Below, piece after piece: positions 22,153 to 28,690 of a DNA stretch of 30,432 bases (position 1 is its first letter; each line of letters begins with the position of its first letter). Below the pieces are notes generated by a model. It saw nothing but the letters and a program-made list of their open reading frames with translations. It was not told the DNA's origin and made no database searches. This DNA comes from DASZGI01 sp035938995 (GTDB lineage Bacteria; Actinomycetota; Actinomycetes; Streptomycetales; Catenulisporaceae), in NCBI RefSeq assembly GCF_035938995.1, contig NZ_DASZGI010000324.1, positions 1-30,432 of the forward strand. The letters run 5' to 3'. Made by a program: the position numbers and the translations under genes.

Positions 22153-22356
22153 TCACAGCGGCAGAATGTTCGCGGCCTGGGGGCCCTTGGGTCCCTGGGT
22201 GATCTCGAACGTGACGTTCTGCCCCTCGCGTAGTTCGCGGTAGCCCTGGGTGGCGATCGCGGAGTAGTGGGCGAACACGTCGGGGCCGCCCCCGTCCTGC
22301 TCGATGAACCCGAAACCCTTTTCCGCGTTGAACCACTTCACAGTGCCGGTTGCCAT
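22153..22356 (-). CDS. cold-shock protein, CspA family
   Basis: This 67-aa single OB-fold nucleic-acid chaperone binds single-stranded RNA/DNA and melts RNA secondary structure at low temperature or in growth transitions. It starts MATGTVKWFNAEKGFGFIEQ with RNP1 (KGFGFI), followed by RNP2 as VFAHYSAI, and ends GPKGPQAANILPL, all typical of actinobacterial CspA-type proteins of 67 aa. AAGGAG lies 8 bp before the ATG. A strong UUCG terminator follows. It is divergent from a DEAD-box RNA helicase gene, another RNA-unwinding protein often induced by cold. Confidence 0.97.
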   Translation of the reverse strand: MATGTVKWFNAEKGFGFIEQDGGGPDVFAHYSAIATQGYRELREGQNVTFEITQGPKGPQAANILPL

Positions 22357-22847
22357 GCTTTTTCTCCTTCATGGAGTGGCCGCCCCGGATCCGAACCCTA
22401 CGGATCTCGCGTCGCGGTTCTCACTCCATACCTGGACAAGCTTACCCCGGACGGCGCCGCATTCGGACCGTCGGCGCCGCGCCGTGCGCCCAGGTGCGGA
22501 GCGCGGTGGTGTTCGCGCTCGAATGTCGCGGCGGCGAGGGCGGCCGGATCGCGGCGGTCGGCCGTGACGGGCGCTGTGGTGTCCGGCGCGTCCGCTGGCC
22601 TCCGAGACGGCGAGACTGATCAGGATACTGATGATCCTGCGGCAGTGCCGCGGGCTGGGGCGGCGCCGCGCACCCGGCTGCAAGCGGTAGCATTGTCGCA
22701 GCGGGAGTCACAGGACCCCGCGCCGCAATCTTGATCCACGTGCCGTAATCGCTGGGACTTTCGTCCATGTGACCACGTAGTCGGCACCGGCATCCTGCAC
22801 TGGTATGTCCGTGTTGAGCTGCGGCTGTTCCCACGTTCGGAGTCTTC
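22357..22847. other. intergenic region between cold-shock and DEAD-box genes
   Basis: This 491-bp divergent region has no supportable gene. It should contain the promoter and the long 5' leader usual for cold-shock mRNAs on the minus strand, and the helicase promoter on the plus strand. A short inverted repeat CAGGAT/ATCCTG (22621-22639) is present. I did not identify a cold-box motif with confidence. Confidence 0.4.
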
Positions 22848-24368
22848 ATGGCGGCCCGCCGCCCCACTCGATCCACTGCGCCCACGCCTGCGCCCACGAC
22901 CACGTTCGCCGAGCTCGGCGTGCCCGCGGCGCTGACCGCGCTGCTCGAGGCGAGCGGCATCACCGCCCCGTTCCCGATCCAAGCCGCGACCCTGCCGGAC
23001 TCCCTAGCCGGGCGCGACGTGCTCGGCCGCGGCCGCACCGGTTCTGGCAAGACCCTCGCGTTCCTGCTGCCTGTGGTCACCCGCCTCGCCGCGTCGCCGT
23101 CCAAGCGGCGCCCGAACCGGCCGCGGGCGCTGGTCCTCGCGCCGACCCGGGAGCTGGCGACGCAGATCCACGAAGCCGCCAAGCCCCTCGCCGCCGCGCT
23201 GGGCCTGCGCACGGCCGCGATCTTCGGCGGGGTGTCCGCCGGCCCGCAGGTCTCCGCGCTGCGTTCCGGCGTCGACCTGGTCGTCGCCTGCCCGGGACGG
23301 TTGCTCGACCATCTGGGCTCCGGCCACGCGATCCTCGACGCGGTGCAGGTCACCGTGCTCGACGAGGCCGACCACATGGCGGACCTGGGCTTCCTGCCCA
23401 TGGTCAAGCGCATCCTGGACGCCACGCCCGCCCGTGCCCAGCGGCTGCTGTTCTCCGCCACGCTGGACAACGGCATCGACCAGCTGGCGCGACGCTACCT
23501 GACCAACCCGGTCACGCACTCGGTCGACTCGCAGCACTCCGAAGTCCCGGACATGACCCACCATCTCCTGCACATCCACGCCGAGCACCGGGTGCCGATC
23601 GTCATCGAGCTGGCCGCAGCGCCCGGCCGCACGATCGTGTTCACCCGCACCAAGCACGGGGCGAAGAAGCTCGCCCGGCAGCTGGCCGCCGCCCGGGTAC
23701 CCGCCGTCGAACTGCACGGCAACCTCGCGCAGAACGCCCGCACCCGCAACCTGGAGGCGTTCGCGCAGGGCCGGGCCACCACCCTGGTCGCCACCGACAT
23801 CGCCGCGCGGGGCATCCACGTGGACGACGTCGAGCTGGTCGTGCATGCCGACCCGCCGGTCGAGCACAAGGCGTACCTGCACCGCTCCGGCCGCACCGCG
23901 CGGGCCGGTAGCTCCGGCACCGTGGTCACGCTGATGACCGATGCCCAGGTCGGCGAGGTGCGCGAGCTGACCCGCAAGGCCAGGATCACGGCGACCACCA
24001 CCCGCCTCGTCCCCGGTGACCCGCTGATCAGCACCCTGGCACCGGGCGAGCGTACCTTCGCGACGCCCGAGCAGATCGCCGCGTCGACCACTACACCCGA
24101 AGGCACCGGCGGGTCCGCTCCCCGCGACACCGCCGCGCACGGTGGCGCACCACGGCATCGACGCGGGAACGGTGGCGGCGGCGCGCCCCGCACGCGAGAG
24201 GGCGCCGCCGCTGTGAAAACCACCGCGAAAAAGGGCGCCGGCGCCGCCAAGCGGCAAGGCTCCGCACGCTCCGGGGGCAGCAAGCTCGCCTGGTCCTCGG
24301 GATCGCTGCCCTCCGGCTCCGGGGGAGCAGCCAACGTCTCCCAGAACTTCCGGGGCCGCGCCCGCTGA
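22848..24368 (+). CDS. DEAD-box ATP-dependent RNA helicase
   Basis: This 506-aa RNA helicase of superfamily 2 unwinds short RNA duplexes during ribosome assembly or mRNA turnover. The motifs appear in order: Q-motif with Gln45 (FPIQAATLP), motif I GRTGSGKT (62-69), Ia PTREL (99-103), motif II DEAD (172-175), motif III SAT (203-205), the RecA2 motifs HGNLAQNARTRNLEAF and ATDIAARGIHVDDVELV, and motif VI HRSGRTARAG. The C-terminal ~80 residues are a basic, Gly/Ala/Ser-rich tail that probably binds RNA non-specifically. The ATG has GGAG about 7 bp upstream. It is divergent from the cold-shock gene and followed, 41 bp on, by a small Smr-like gene in the same direction. Confidence 0.96.
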   Translation: MAARRPTRSTAPTPAPTTTFAELGVPAALTALLEASGITAPFPIQAATLPDSLAGRDVLGRGRTGSGKTLAFLLPVVTRLAASPSKRRPNRPRALVLAPTRELATQIHEAAKPLAAALGLRTAAIFGGVSAGPQVSALRSGVDLVVACPGRLLDHLGSGHAILDAVQVTVLDEADHMADLGFLPMVKRILDATPARAQRLLFSATLDNGIDQLARRYLTNPVTHSVDSQHSEVPDMTHHLLHIHAEHRVPIVIELAAAPGRTIVFTRTKHGAKKLARQLAAARVPAVELHGNLAQNARTRNLEAFAQGRATTLVATDIAARGIHVDDVELVVHADPPVEHKAYLHRSGRTARAGSSGTVVTLMTDAQVGEVRELTRKARITATTTRLVPGDPLISTLAPGERTFATPEQIAASTTTPEGTGGSAPRDTAAHGGAPRHRRGNGGGGAPRTREGAAAVKTTAKKGAGAAKRQGSARSGGSKLAWSSGSLPSGSGGAANVSQNFRGRAR

Positions 24369-24409
24369 CCCGGCGACCGCCGGTCGGCTCGCGGGGAGAT
24401 GATGGGCGG

Positions 24410-24664
24410 GTGAAGCTGAAACTCGACCTGCACGAGATCTACAACAGCGGTGAGCAGATCGACCGTGCGCTGCGGGCGATCATCGACGAGGCGGTGGCGA
24501 AGAAGGCGCCGCTGGTCGAGATCATCCCGGGCAAGGGCTCCGGTCAGCTCAAGAAGCGCGTCCTGCGATTCCTCGACCAGAAGGAGATCAAGGCGCTGTA
24601 TCACCGGGTGGAGAAGGACTCGGACAACTTCGGCCGCGTCTTCGTGCATTTCCGGTGGAAGTGA
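24410..24664 (+). CDS. small Smr-domain-like protein
   Basis: This 84-aa protein resembles a free-standing Smr (MutS2 C-terminal-like) domain. It begins KLKLDLHEIYNSGEQIDRAL, matching the DLH motif, and continues with VEIIPGKGSGQLKKRVLRFL (the H/P-GKGxG-x-L-K loop) and ends with FGRVFVHFRWK. Smr domains are nucleic-acid nicking or RNA-binding modules, recently linked to ribosome rescue and RNA cleavage. It starts at GTG with GGGGAG upstream, 41 bp after the DEAD-box gene, so the two may be cotranscribed, which would fit an RNA role. Confidence 0.85.
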   Translation: MKLKLDLHEIYNSGEQIDRALRAIIDEAVAKKAPLVEIIPGKGSGQLKKRVLRFLDQKEIKALYHRVEKDSDNFGRVFVHFRWK

Positions 24665-24822
24665 CCCGTCAGGCCGCGCCGTCCGAAGTGGTACGCGTGG
24701 GGCTCGATAGTTCGATGCGTGCGGCTTGAACAGGCGGTTTGGTGTCGGGCTGGCCGTGTCAGGGTTCCGCGGCCACCTCGCGCTGCGTGTGTACGATCGG
24801 GCGCGGCAGCGGGCGAGGGGTG

Positions 24823-26922
24823 ATGGGTGTGGTGGCCTGGGCGGGTGTGTTCGAGGGCTTCGAGCGGGTGCCGTGGTCGTCGTTTAAGCACGCTTATGGC
24901 TCGGCGCACGACGTGCCGACCATGTTGTCCGGGCTGGCCTCGGCGGATCCCGAGGAACGCGAGGACGCACTGGGGTTCTTCTGGGGGACGGTCCATCATC
25001 AGGGCGATATATACGACTCCACCATCGCCGCGGTTCCGTTCCTCGTCAGGGCGGCGATCGCGCCCGGTTTCCCGGATCGGGCGGGCATCCTCGACCTGCT
25101 CGCCAGCATCGCCGGATACAGCCTCGGACGCGGAGGCGCGAGCGAGCCCGATCCGCAAGAGGCCAAGTGGCTGCCAGCGGTGCGCCGGGCCTATGACGGG
25201 GTAATGGTCGGCATGCCTGGGTACCTTGCGGCGTTGCGTAATGCTGATGTTCAGGTGCGCTACAGCGCCGCCGGTGTGCTTATGTACTGCCGCGATGAGC
25301 GTGCGCTGGTGATGGGTACGCTGCGCGCGGTGCTCGCTGGGGAGAGCGACCCGGATGTCCAGGTCGCGCTGATCAACGCGTATCTCCTGGTCGCCTCGGC
25401 CGATCCGTACGATGCGGCGTCGATCGACCAGGACGCGCAGCAGTGGCTGCTGGATTTGCTGGCGTCCGAGGCGCAGGACCCGCACGTCCGGCTAGCCGCA
25501 CTGGCCCAGATCGCCGAGCGGATTCCGCAGCGGCTGCCTGCGGATGTCGTCGACGTGGCGCTTCGCTTGGCCGGGGACATGTACGCGGACGACTCGGCGC
25601 CGGGTTCGTCTGCCGGTAGTCTCCTGGCGCGGGTGAACGGCGCACTCGACGAGCGGGTCGGCGACCGCATGGTGCTGATATCGCGCGAGTTGGATGCAGG
25701 GCGGGGGGAGCGGGCCGAGGACGCGCTGCGGATGGCGCTGTGGCTGATGCGGGATTATCGCGGGGACTATGCGCAGCTGGTGGGGAAGGTCGGCGGCCAT
25801 CTTTGCGACCGGTCCGCCGGACCGGACGTGCGGATGATGGCCGTCCACGCGCTCGAGGATCTGCATGAGCTGGCGGTTCCGGCAGCCGACGCGATCGCAG
25901 AGGTGCTCGCGGACGCTCGACGTGAGCACGTGGGCGCCGCAAACGACCGGTTCGCCGCCGCGAGCTCGTGGATCGTCGTACAAGGGCCGGCCAGCGCGCG
26001 GGTCGGCACGCTGGTGGGTACGCTGGCGCGGGCTCGCGATCCGCGCGTCGTGCCGATCCTGCGCTGGTGTCTGGCGTACCCGGAGCCGGTCTGGCAGCTG
26101 GGCCAGATGATCGGCGCGGCCGGACCGGTCGCGGCGGAGCTGGTCGAGCCCATCCGCGAGCGCATCAGCACATTGAAGGATTCGGACCGGGACAGCGAGG
26201 CGCGGGCGCAGCTGGCTTTCGCGCTCGGGCGGATCGGCCCGGCGGCGCTGAGCGCCGCACCCGACCTGGTTGCCATGCTCGACGACGACCGTGCGGGTTT
26301 CAGCGCCGCGGCGGCGCTGGGTTCGATCGGGCCGGCGGCGGCCGCGGCCGACGGCGCGGTCGACGGGCTGCGGCGCATCCTCGATCACCCCGACCAGTGG
26401 ACCGCGGTGAACGCGGCGAGCGCGCTGGCCCGCCTCCGGCCCGACGACCCGCTGCTGCGGCCGGTCTTCGAGCGCGTCCTGCTCGACCCTCATGCGCGGC
26501 CGACCCTGGCGGCGGCCGAAGGGCTCGCACTGCTCGGTGCCGGGTCGGGCACGATGGCAGGCGGCCCGTCGGACGCGCTGCTCGCCCGGCTCGACCAGAT
26601 GCTCGACGGCGCGGACTTCTGGGCCTGGCTCACCGCCGCGATCGCGCTGTGGTACACCACCGGCGATGGCGCCAAGGCGGTCCCGGCCATGACGCGCGCA
26701 TGGACGACGGCGCACCACACGCGCCGACGAATCGCGCGCTGCGCTGTGGACATGGGCCCCGCGGCCGCAGCGCTGGAGCCGTTGCTGCGCGCCGAACTCG
26801 CGGCCGTGCGCCGCCACAACCGGCCCGCCGGATCGTCGGCCTACGGCACCGCGGACATCACCGACGACGAAGCGTTGCGGCGCGAGGTGCGCGTCGCATT
26901 GGAAAGGATCACGACCCGCTGA
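24823..26922 (+). CDS. large HEAT-repeat protein
   Basis: This 699-aa alpha-helical repeat protein has many Ala/Leu-rich helix pairs of the HEAT/PBS-lyase type, for example VQVRYSAAGVLMYCRDERAL, VQVALINAYLLVASADPYDA, RAGFSAAAALGSIGPAAAAA and QWTAVNAASALARLRPDDPL. The N-terminus (AWAGVFEGFERVPWSSFKHA then DVPTMLSGLASADPEEREDA) matches a group of uncharacterised actinomycete proteins with the same opening and a GTVHHQGDIYDSTIAAVPFL segment. There is no signal peptide, membrane helix or catalytic motif; a protein-binding scaffold is the likely role. The ATG at 24823 is preferred over the open frame at 24739 because GAGGGG precedes it and homologues start there. Confidence 0.85.
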   Translation: MGVVAWAGVFEGFERVPWSSFKHAYGSAHDVPTMLSGLASADPEEREDALGFFWGTVHHQGDIYDSTIAAVPFLVRAAIAPGFPDRAGILDLLASIAGYSLGRGGASEPDPQEAKWLPAVRRAYDGVMVGMPGYLAALRNADVQVRYSAAGVLMYCRDERALVMGTLRAVLAGESDPDVQVALINAYLLVASADPYDAASIDQDAQQWLLDLLASEAQDPHVRLAALAQIAERIPQRLPADVVDVALRLAGDMYADDSAPGSSAGSLLARVNGALDERVGDRMVLISRELDAGRGERAEDALRMALWLMRDYRGDYAQLVGKVGGHLCDRSAGPDVRMMAVHALEDLHELAVPAADAIAEVLADARREHVGAANDRFAAASSWIVVQGPASARVGTLVGTLARARDPRVVPILRWCLAYPEPVWQLGQMIGAAGPVAAELVEPIRERISTLKDSDRDSEARAQLAFALGRIGPAALSAAPDLVAMLDDDRAGFSAAAALGSIGPAAAAADGAVDGLRRILDHPDQWTAVNAASALARLRPDDPLLRPVFERVLLDPHARPTLAAAEGLALLGAGSGTMAGGPSDALLARLDQMLDGADFWAWLTAAIALWYTTGDGAKAVPAMTRAWTTAHHTRRRIARCAVDMGPAAAALEPLLRAELAAVRRHNRPAGSSAYGTADITDDEALRREVRVALERITTR

Positions 26923-27321
26923 CGCGAGACGGCGCCGACGCGATTCGCTCGCACTGATGCGATCCCCGAGGCCGTCGACAAACGCGAAACGTTCTCGCGT
27001 GGGAGCACGCTGGATCGGCGGCTCCGTGGCCGCACGCAGGACCTTATTCTCGATGTGAAGCTCGGTGCGTTTGCCGTCGCCGCGCGCCACGACGCGTCAA
27101 AGGACGCCGCGCTTGTGGTGGTGCGGCACGAGAGCGCGGTACTGCGCCGACCGCCCACGGCGGCGGCCCTGCGCAGGCTGGTGATCGAGATGGCACCGGG
27201 GGGCCGCGTTCACCGGCCGCGTCCGGCTTCGGCTTGGTGTCGTGACGGGCTGGATTGTCCGGGTCGCTCTGGAGCGTGCGGGCCTACTGCACACCGGCGG
27301 TGACGGGTTGCCTGGCGCGGG
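26923..27321. other. gene-free stretch with IS remnant
   Basis: No intact gene. The only content I can identify is the decayed transposase fragment at 27055-27190 and possible later pieces in another frame up to about 27300. It separates the HEAT-repeat gene from the converging XRE/DUF2975 operon. Confidence 0.5.
27055..27190 (+). pseudogene. IS remnant: N-terminal fragment of integrase-type transposase (copy A)
   Basis: The frame encodes ARHDASKDAALVVVRHESAV, then LRR and, after a gap, LRRLVIEMA. This is the degraded N-terminal part of actinobacterial integrase-core transposases ('AEILALRHQIAVLRRQV ... LRRLVIRLA'). A frameshift or deletion destroys it after that. The stretch TGCGGCACGAGAGC (27122-27135) is identical to 28581-28594 in copy B. 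Confidence 0.65.
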
Positions 27322-27597
27322 TCAGTGCCCGTCTGGTTGGTCGGGGTAGCGCAGCAGGTCACCGGGTTGGCAGCCCAGGGCCTGGCAGATCGCGGCCAGT
27401 GTGGAGAACCGGATCGCCCTGGCGTGGCCGTTTTTGAGTTTGGACAGGTTGACGACCGTGACCCCGACCCGGTCGGACAGCTCGGTCAGGGTCATGCCTG
27501 CCTCGCTGAGCAGGGCGTCGAGCCGGACTTGGATGCCGGAGGCATCGTCGTCGGCGCCGGCCGCAGTGCTGTCATCGGACGTGGAGCGGGCTTTCAC
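27322..27597 (-). CDS. XRE/Cro-C1-family small transcriptional regulator
   Basis: This 91-aa regulator has a single helix-turn-helix at about residues 36-57 (TLTELSDRVGVTVVNLSKLK), followed by the family's KNGHARAIRFSTLAAICQAL and CQPGDLLRYPDQP. The last blocks are typical of the YozG-like regulators that sit beside DUF2975 membrane proteins. The first 20 residues are hydrophilic and non-conserved. The GTG start at 27597 overlaps the TGA that would end the full-length DUF2975 frame (GTGA), so it is the second gene of a coupled pair. It probably binds the repeated CGATA motifs upstream of the pair (28331-28363) and autoregulates. Confidence 0.9.
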   Translation of the reverse strand: MKARSTSDDSTAAGADDDASGIQVRLDALLSEAGMTLTELSDRVGVTVVNLSKLKNGHARAIRFSTLAAICQALGCQPGDLLRYPDQPDGH

Positions 27598-28250
27598 ACC
27601 GTGCCTTTGAGTTCGTCGTGCATGGCCGCGCCGACCCGGAAGATACGCGCCAGGGTCAGCAGTGCGGCACCCGCCAGAGCGGGGACGGGCATGACGGCGC
27701 GCACCGCCTCCCACACCAGGCCGGGATACGTGTTCACGCCCGTGCTCTAGCCTGTGAGCAGGCCGCTGAGGAGCAGGCCGACGGCGACCGCGCGCAGCAG
27801 GGCGACGGTGAGGCTCGCGGTGAGGATGAACCAGCCCAGCCGCCGCATCGCCGTGGCGACTGCCGGTGTGAACGGGCCTGTCCGGTCCGCGATCCTGATC
27901 AGGCGCCACAGCAGCAGCAGGACGCCGCACCAGGCCAGGATGGTGGGCGCCTGCGCCAGGCCGTACAGTGCCCACTGGCCGATCCCCGGGTCGTTGGCGC
28001 ACGCCTGGACGGTGCCGTTGATGTTGATCGACGCGCCGGGCCTGGCGGCCACGAAGGGGGACTGCCAGGAGCCGGTGTAGGTCATGCCGGGCTGGTCCTC
28101 GCACACGGACGGTGTGCCGCCGTAGGCACCCGACCCGAACGCCCAGAACCCGCCGAAGACCGCCAGCGCAAGCAGCATCAGCACGCCGAAGTAGGCCGTC
28201 ACCGATGCCAGCGGTTCGGTCAGCTTGTTGCGCTCGGTCGTTGTCGTCAC
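27594..28250 (-). pseudogene. DUF2975 membrane protein with in-frame amber stop
   Basis: DUF2975 proteins are small four-helix membrane proteins of unknown function paired with YozG-like XRE regulators. From GTG 28250 (AAGGG 7 bp upstream) the frame reads 167 codons with helices at about 15-38, 111-126 and 142-165 (ILAWCGVLLLLWRLIRIADR, LGWFILTASLTVALLRAVAV), then TAG at 27747-27749. Continuing in the same frame gives VWEAVRAVMPVPALAGAALL and LARIFRVGAAMHDELKGTV before TGA at 27594-27596. This second part is the normal family C-terminus with the fourth helix. So a single nonsense codon splits an otherwise intact gene. The product may be a truncated three-helix protein, or the end may be made separately or by readthrough; a sequencing error cannot be excluded. 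Confidence 0.8.
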
Positions 28251-28330
28251 GTCCACACCCTTCAACCGTGGCAGCCCCGCGGGGACCGGCCTGCGCGGCC
28301 GGTCCCCGCATCGCAGGTATCGCTCATGGG

Positions 28331-28363
28331 ATATCGTTAAGCGATAATAACGATAAACGATAT
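28331..28363. promoter_or_regulatory. CGATA-repeat operator upstream of DUF2975/XRE pair
   Basis: The AT-rich patch contains ATATCGTT (28331-28338) and its inverted copy AACGATAT (28356-28363), with GCGATAA (28341-28347) and AACGATA (28349-28355) between them. The motif CGATA is thus repeated three times in one orientation and once inverted. It lies 81-113 bp upstream of the DUF2975 start and is the most likely promoter/operator for the XRE regulator. Confidence 0.65.
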
Positions 28364-28494
28364 GCTGTCAAGGTCGACGGCGTGAGGTGCATTGGGTGGC
28401 CCGGCCACGGTGTGGCGCTCGTTCTCACGAAACGGGTCGTTGGACCCGGGGTCTCGTCTCCGCAGCTGGCAGCATGGCAGGACGCTGCTCTCCT

Positions 28495-28690
28495 CGCCTA
28501 CCGGCCGACTCGCAAGATCCTCAGCGCCGTGGCCGCGCTGGCGCGGCGCGACGTGTCCCGCGCCGCCGAATTGCTGGTCCTGCGGCACGAGAGCACGGTG
28601 CTGCGTCGGCACGTGAAAAAGGTCTGCTACCGGCCGGAGGACCGGCTGTGGTTCGCGGCGCTCGCCGGTCTGATCCCGCGGCGTCGCTGA
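28495..28690 (+). pseudogene. IS remnant: N-terminal fragment of integrase-type transposase (copy B)
   Basis: The frame reads LAYRPTRKILSAVAALARRD, AAELLVLRHESTVLRRHVKK and RPEDRLWFAALAGLIPRRR, then stops at 28690. This is the N-terminal ~65 residues of integrase-core transposases ('DKDAEILALRHQIAVLxRQ ... WADRAVLAALARLLPRR'), without the catalytic domain. It has the same orientation as copy A and overlaps the 3' end of the MMPL transporter gene on the other strand, so the insertion or its decay has shaped that gene's tail. Confidence 0.7.

Noticed and set aside
23004..24257. Minus-strand 417-codon frame over the DEAD-box gene
   Set aside because: The plus frame has all helicase motifs; the antisense is a shadow.
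25492..27090. 532-codon minus-strand frame over the HEAT-repeat gene
   Set aside because: Arg-rich antisense shadow without motifs.
27618..28340. 240-codon plus-strand frame opposite the DUF2975 gene
   Set aside because: Composition typical of antisense; the minus strand shows family-specific helices and a regulator coupling.
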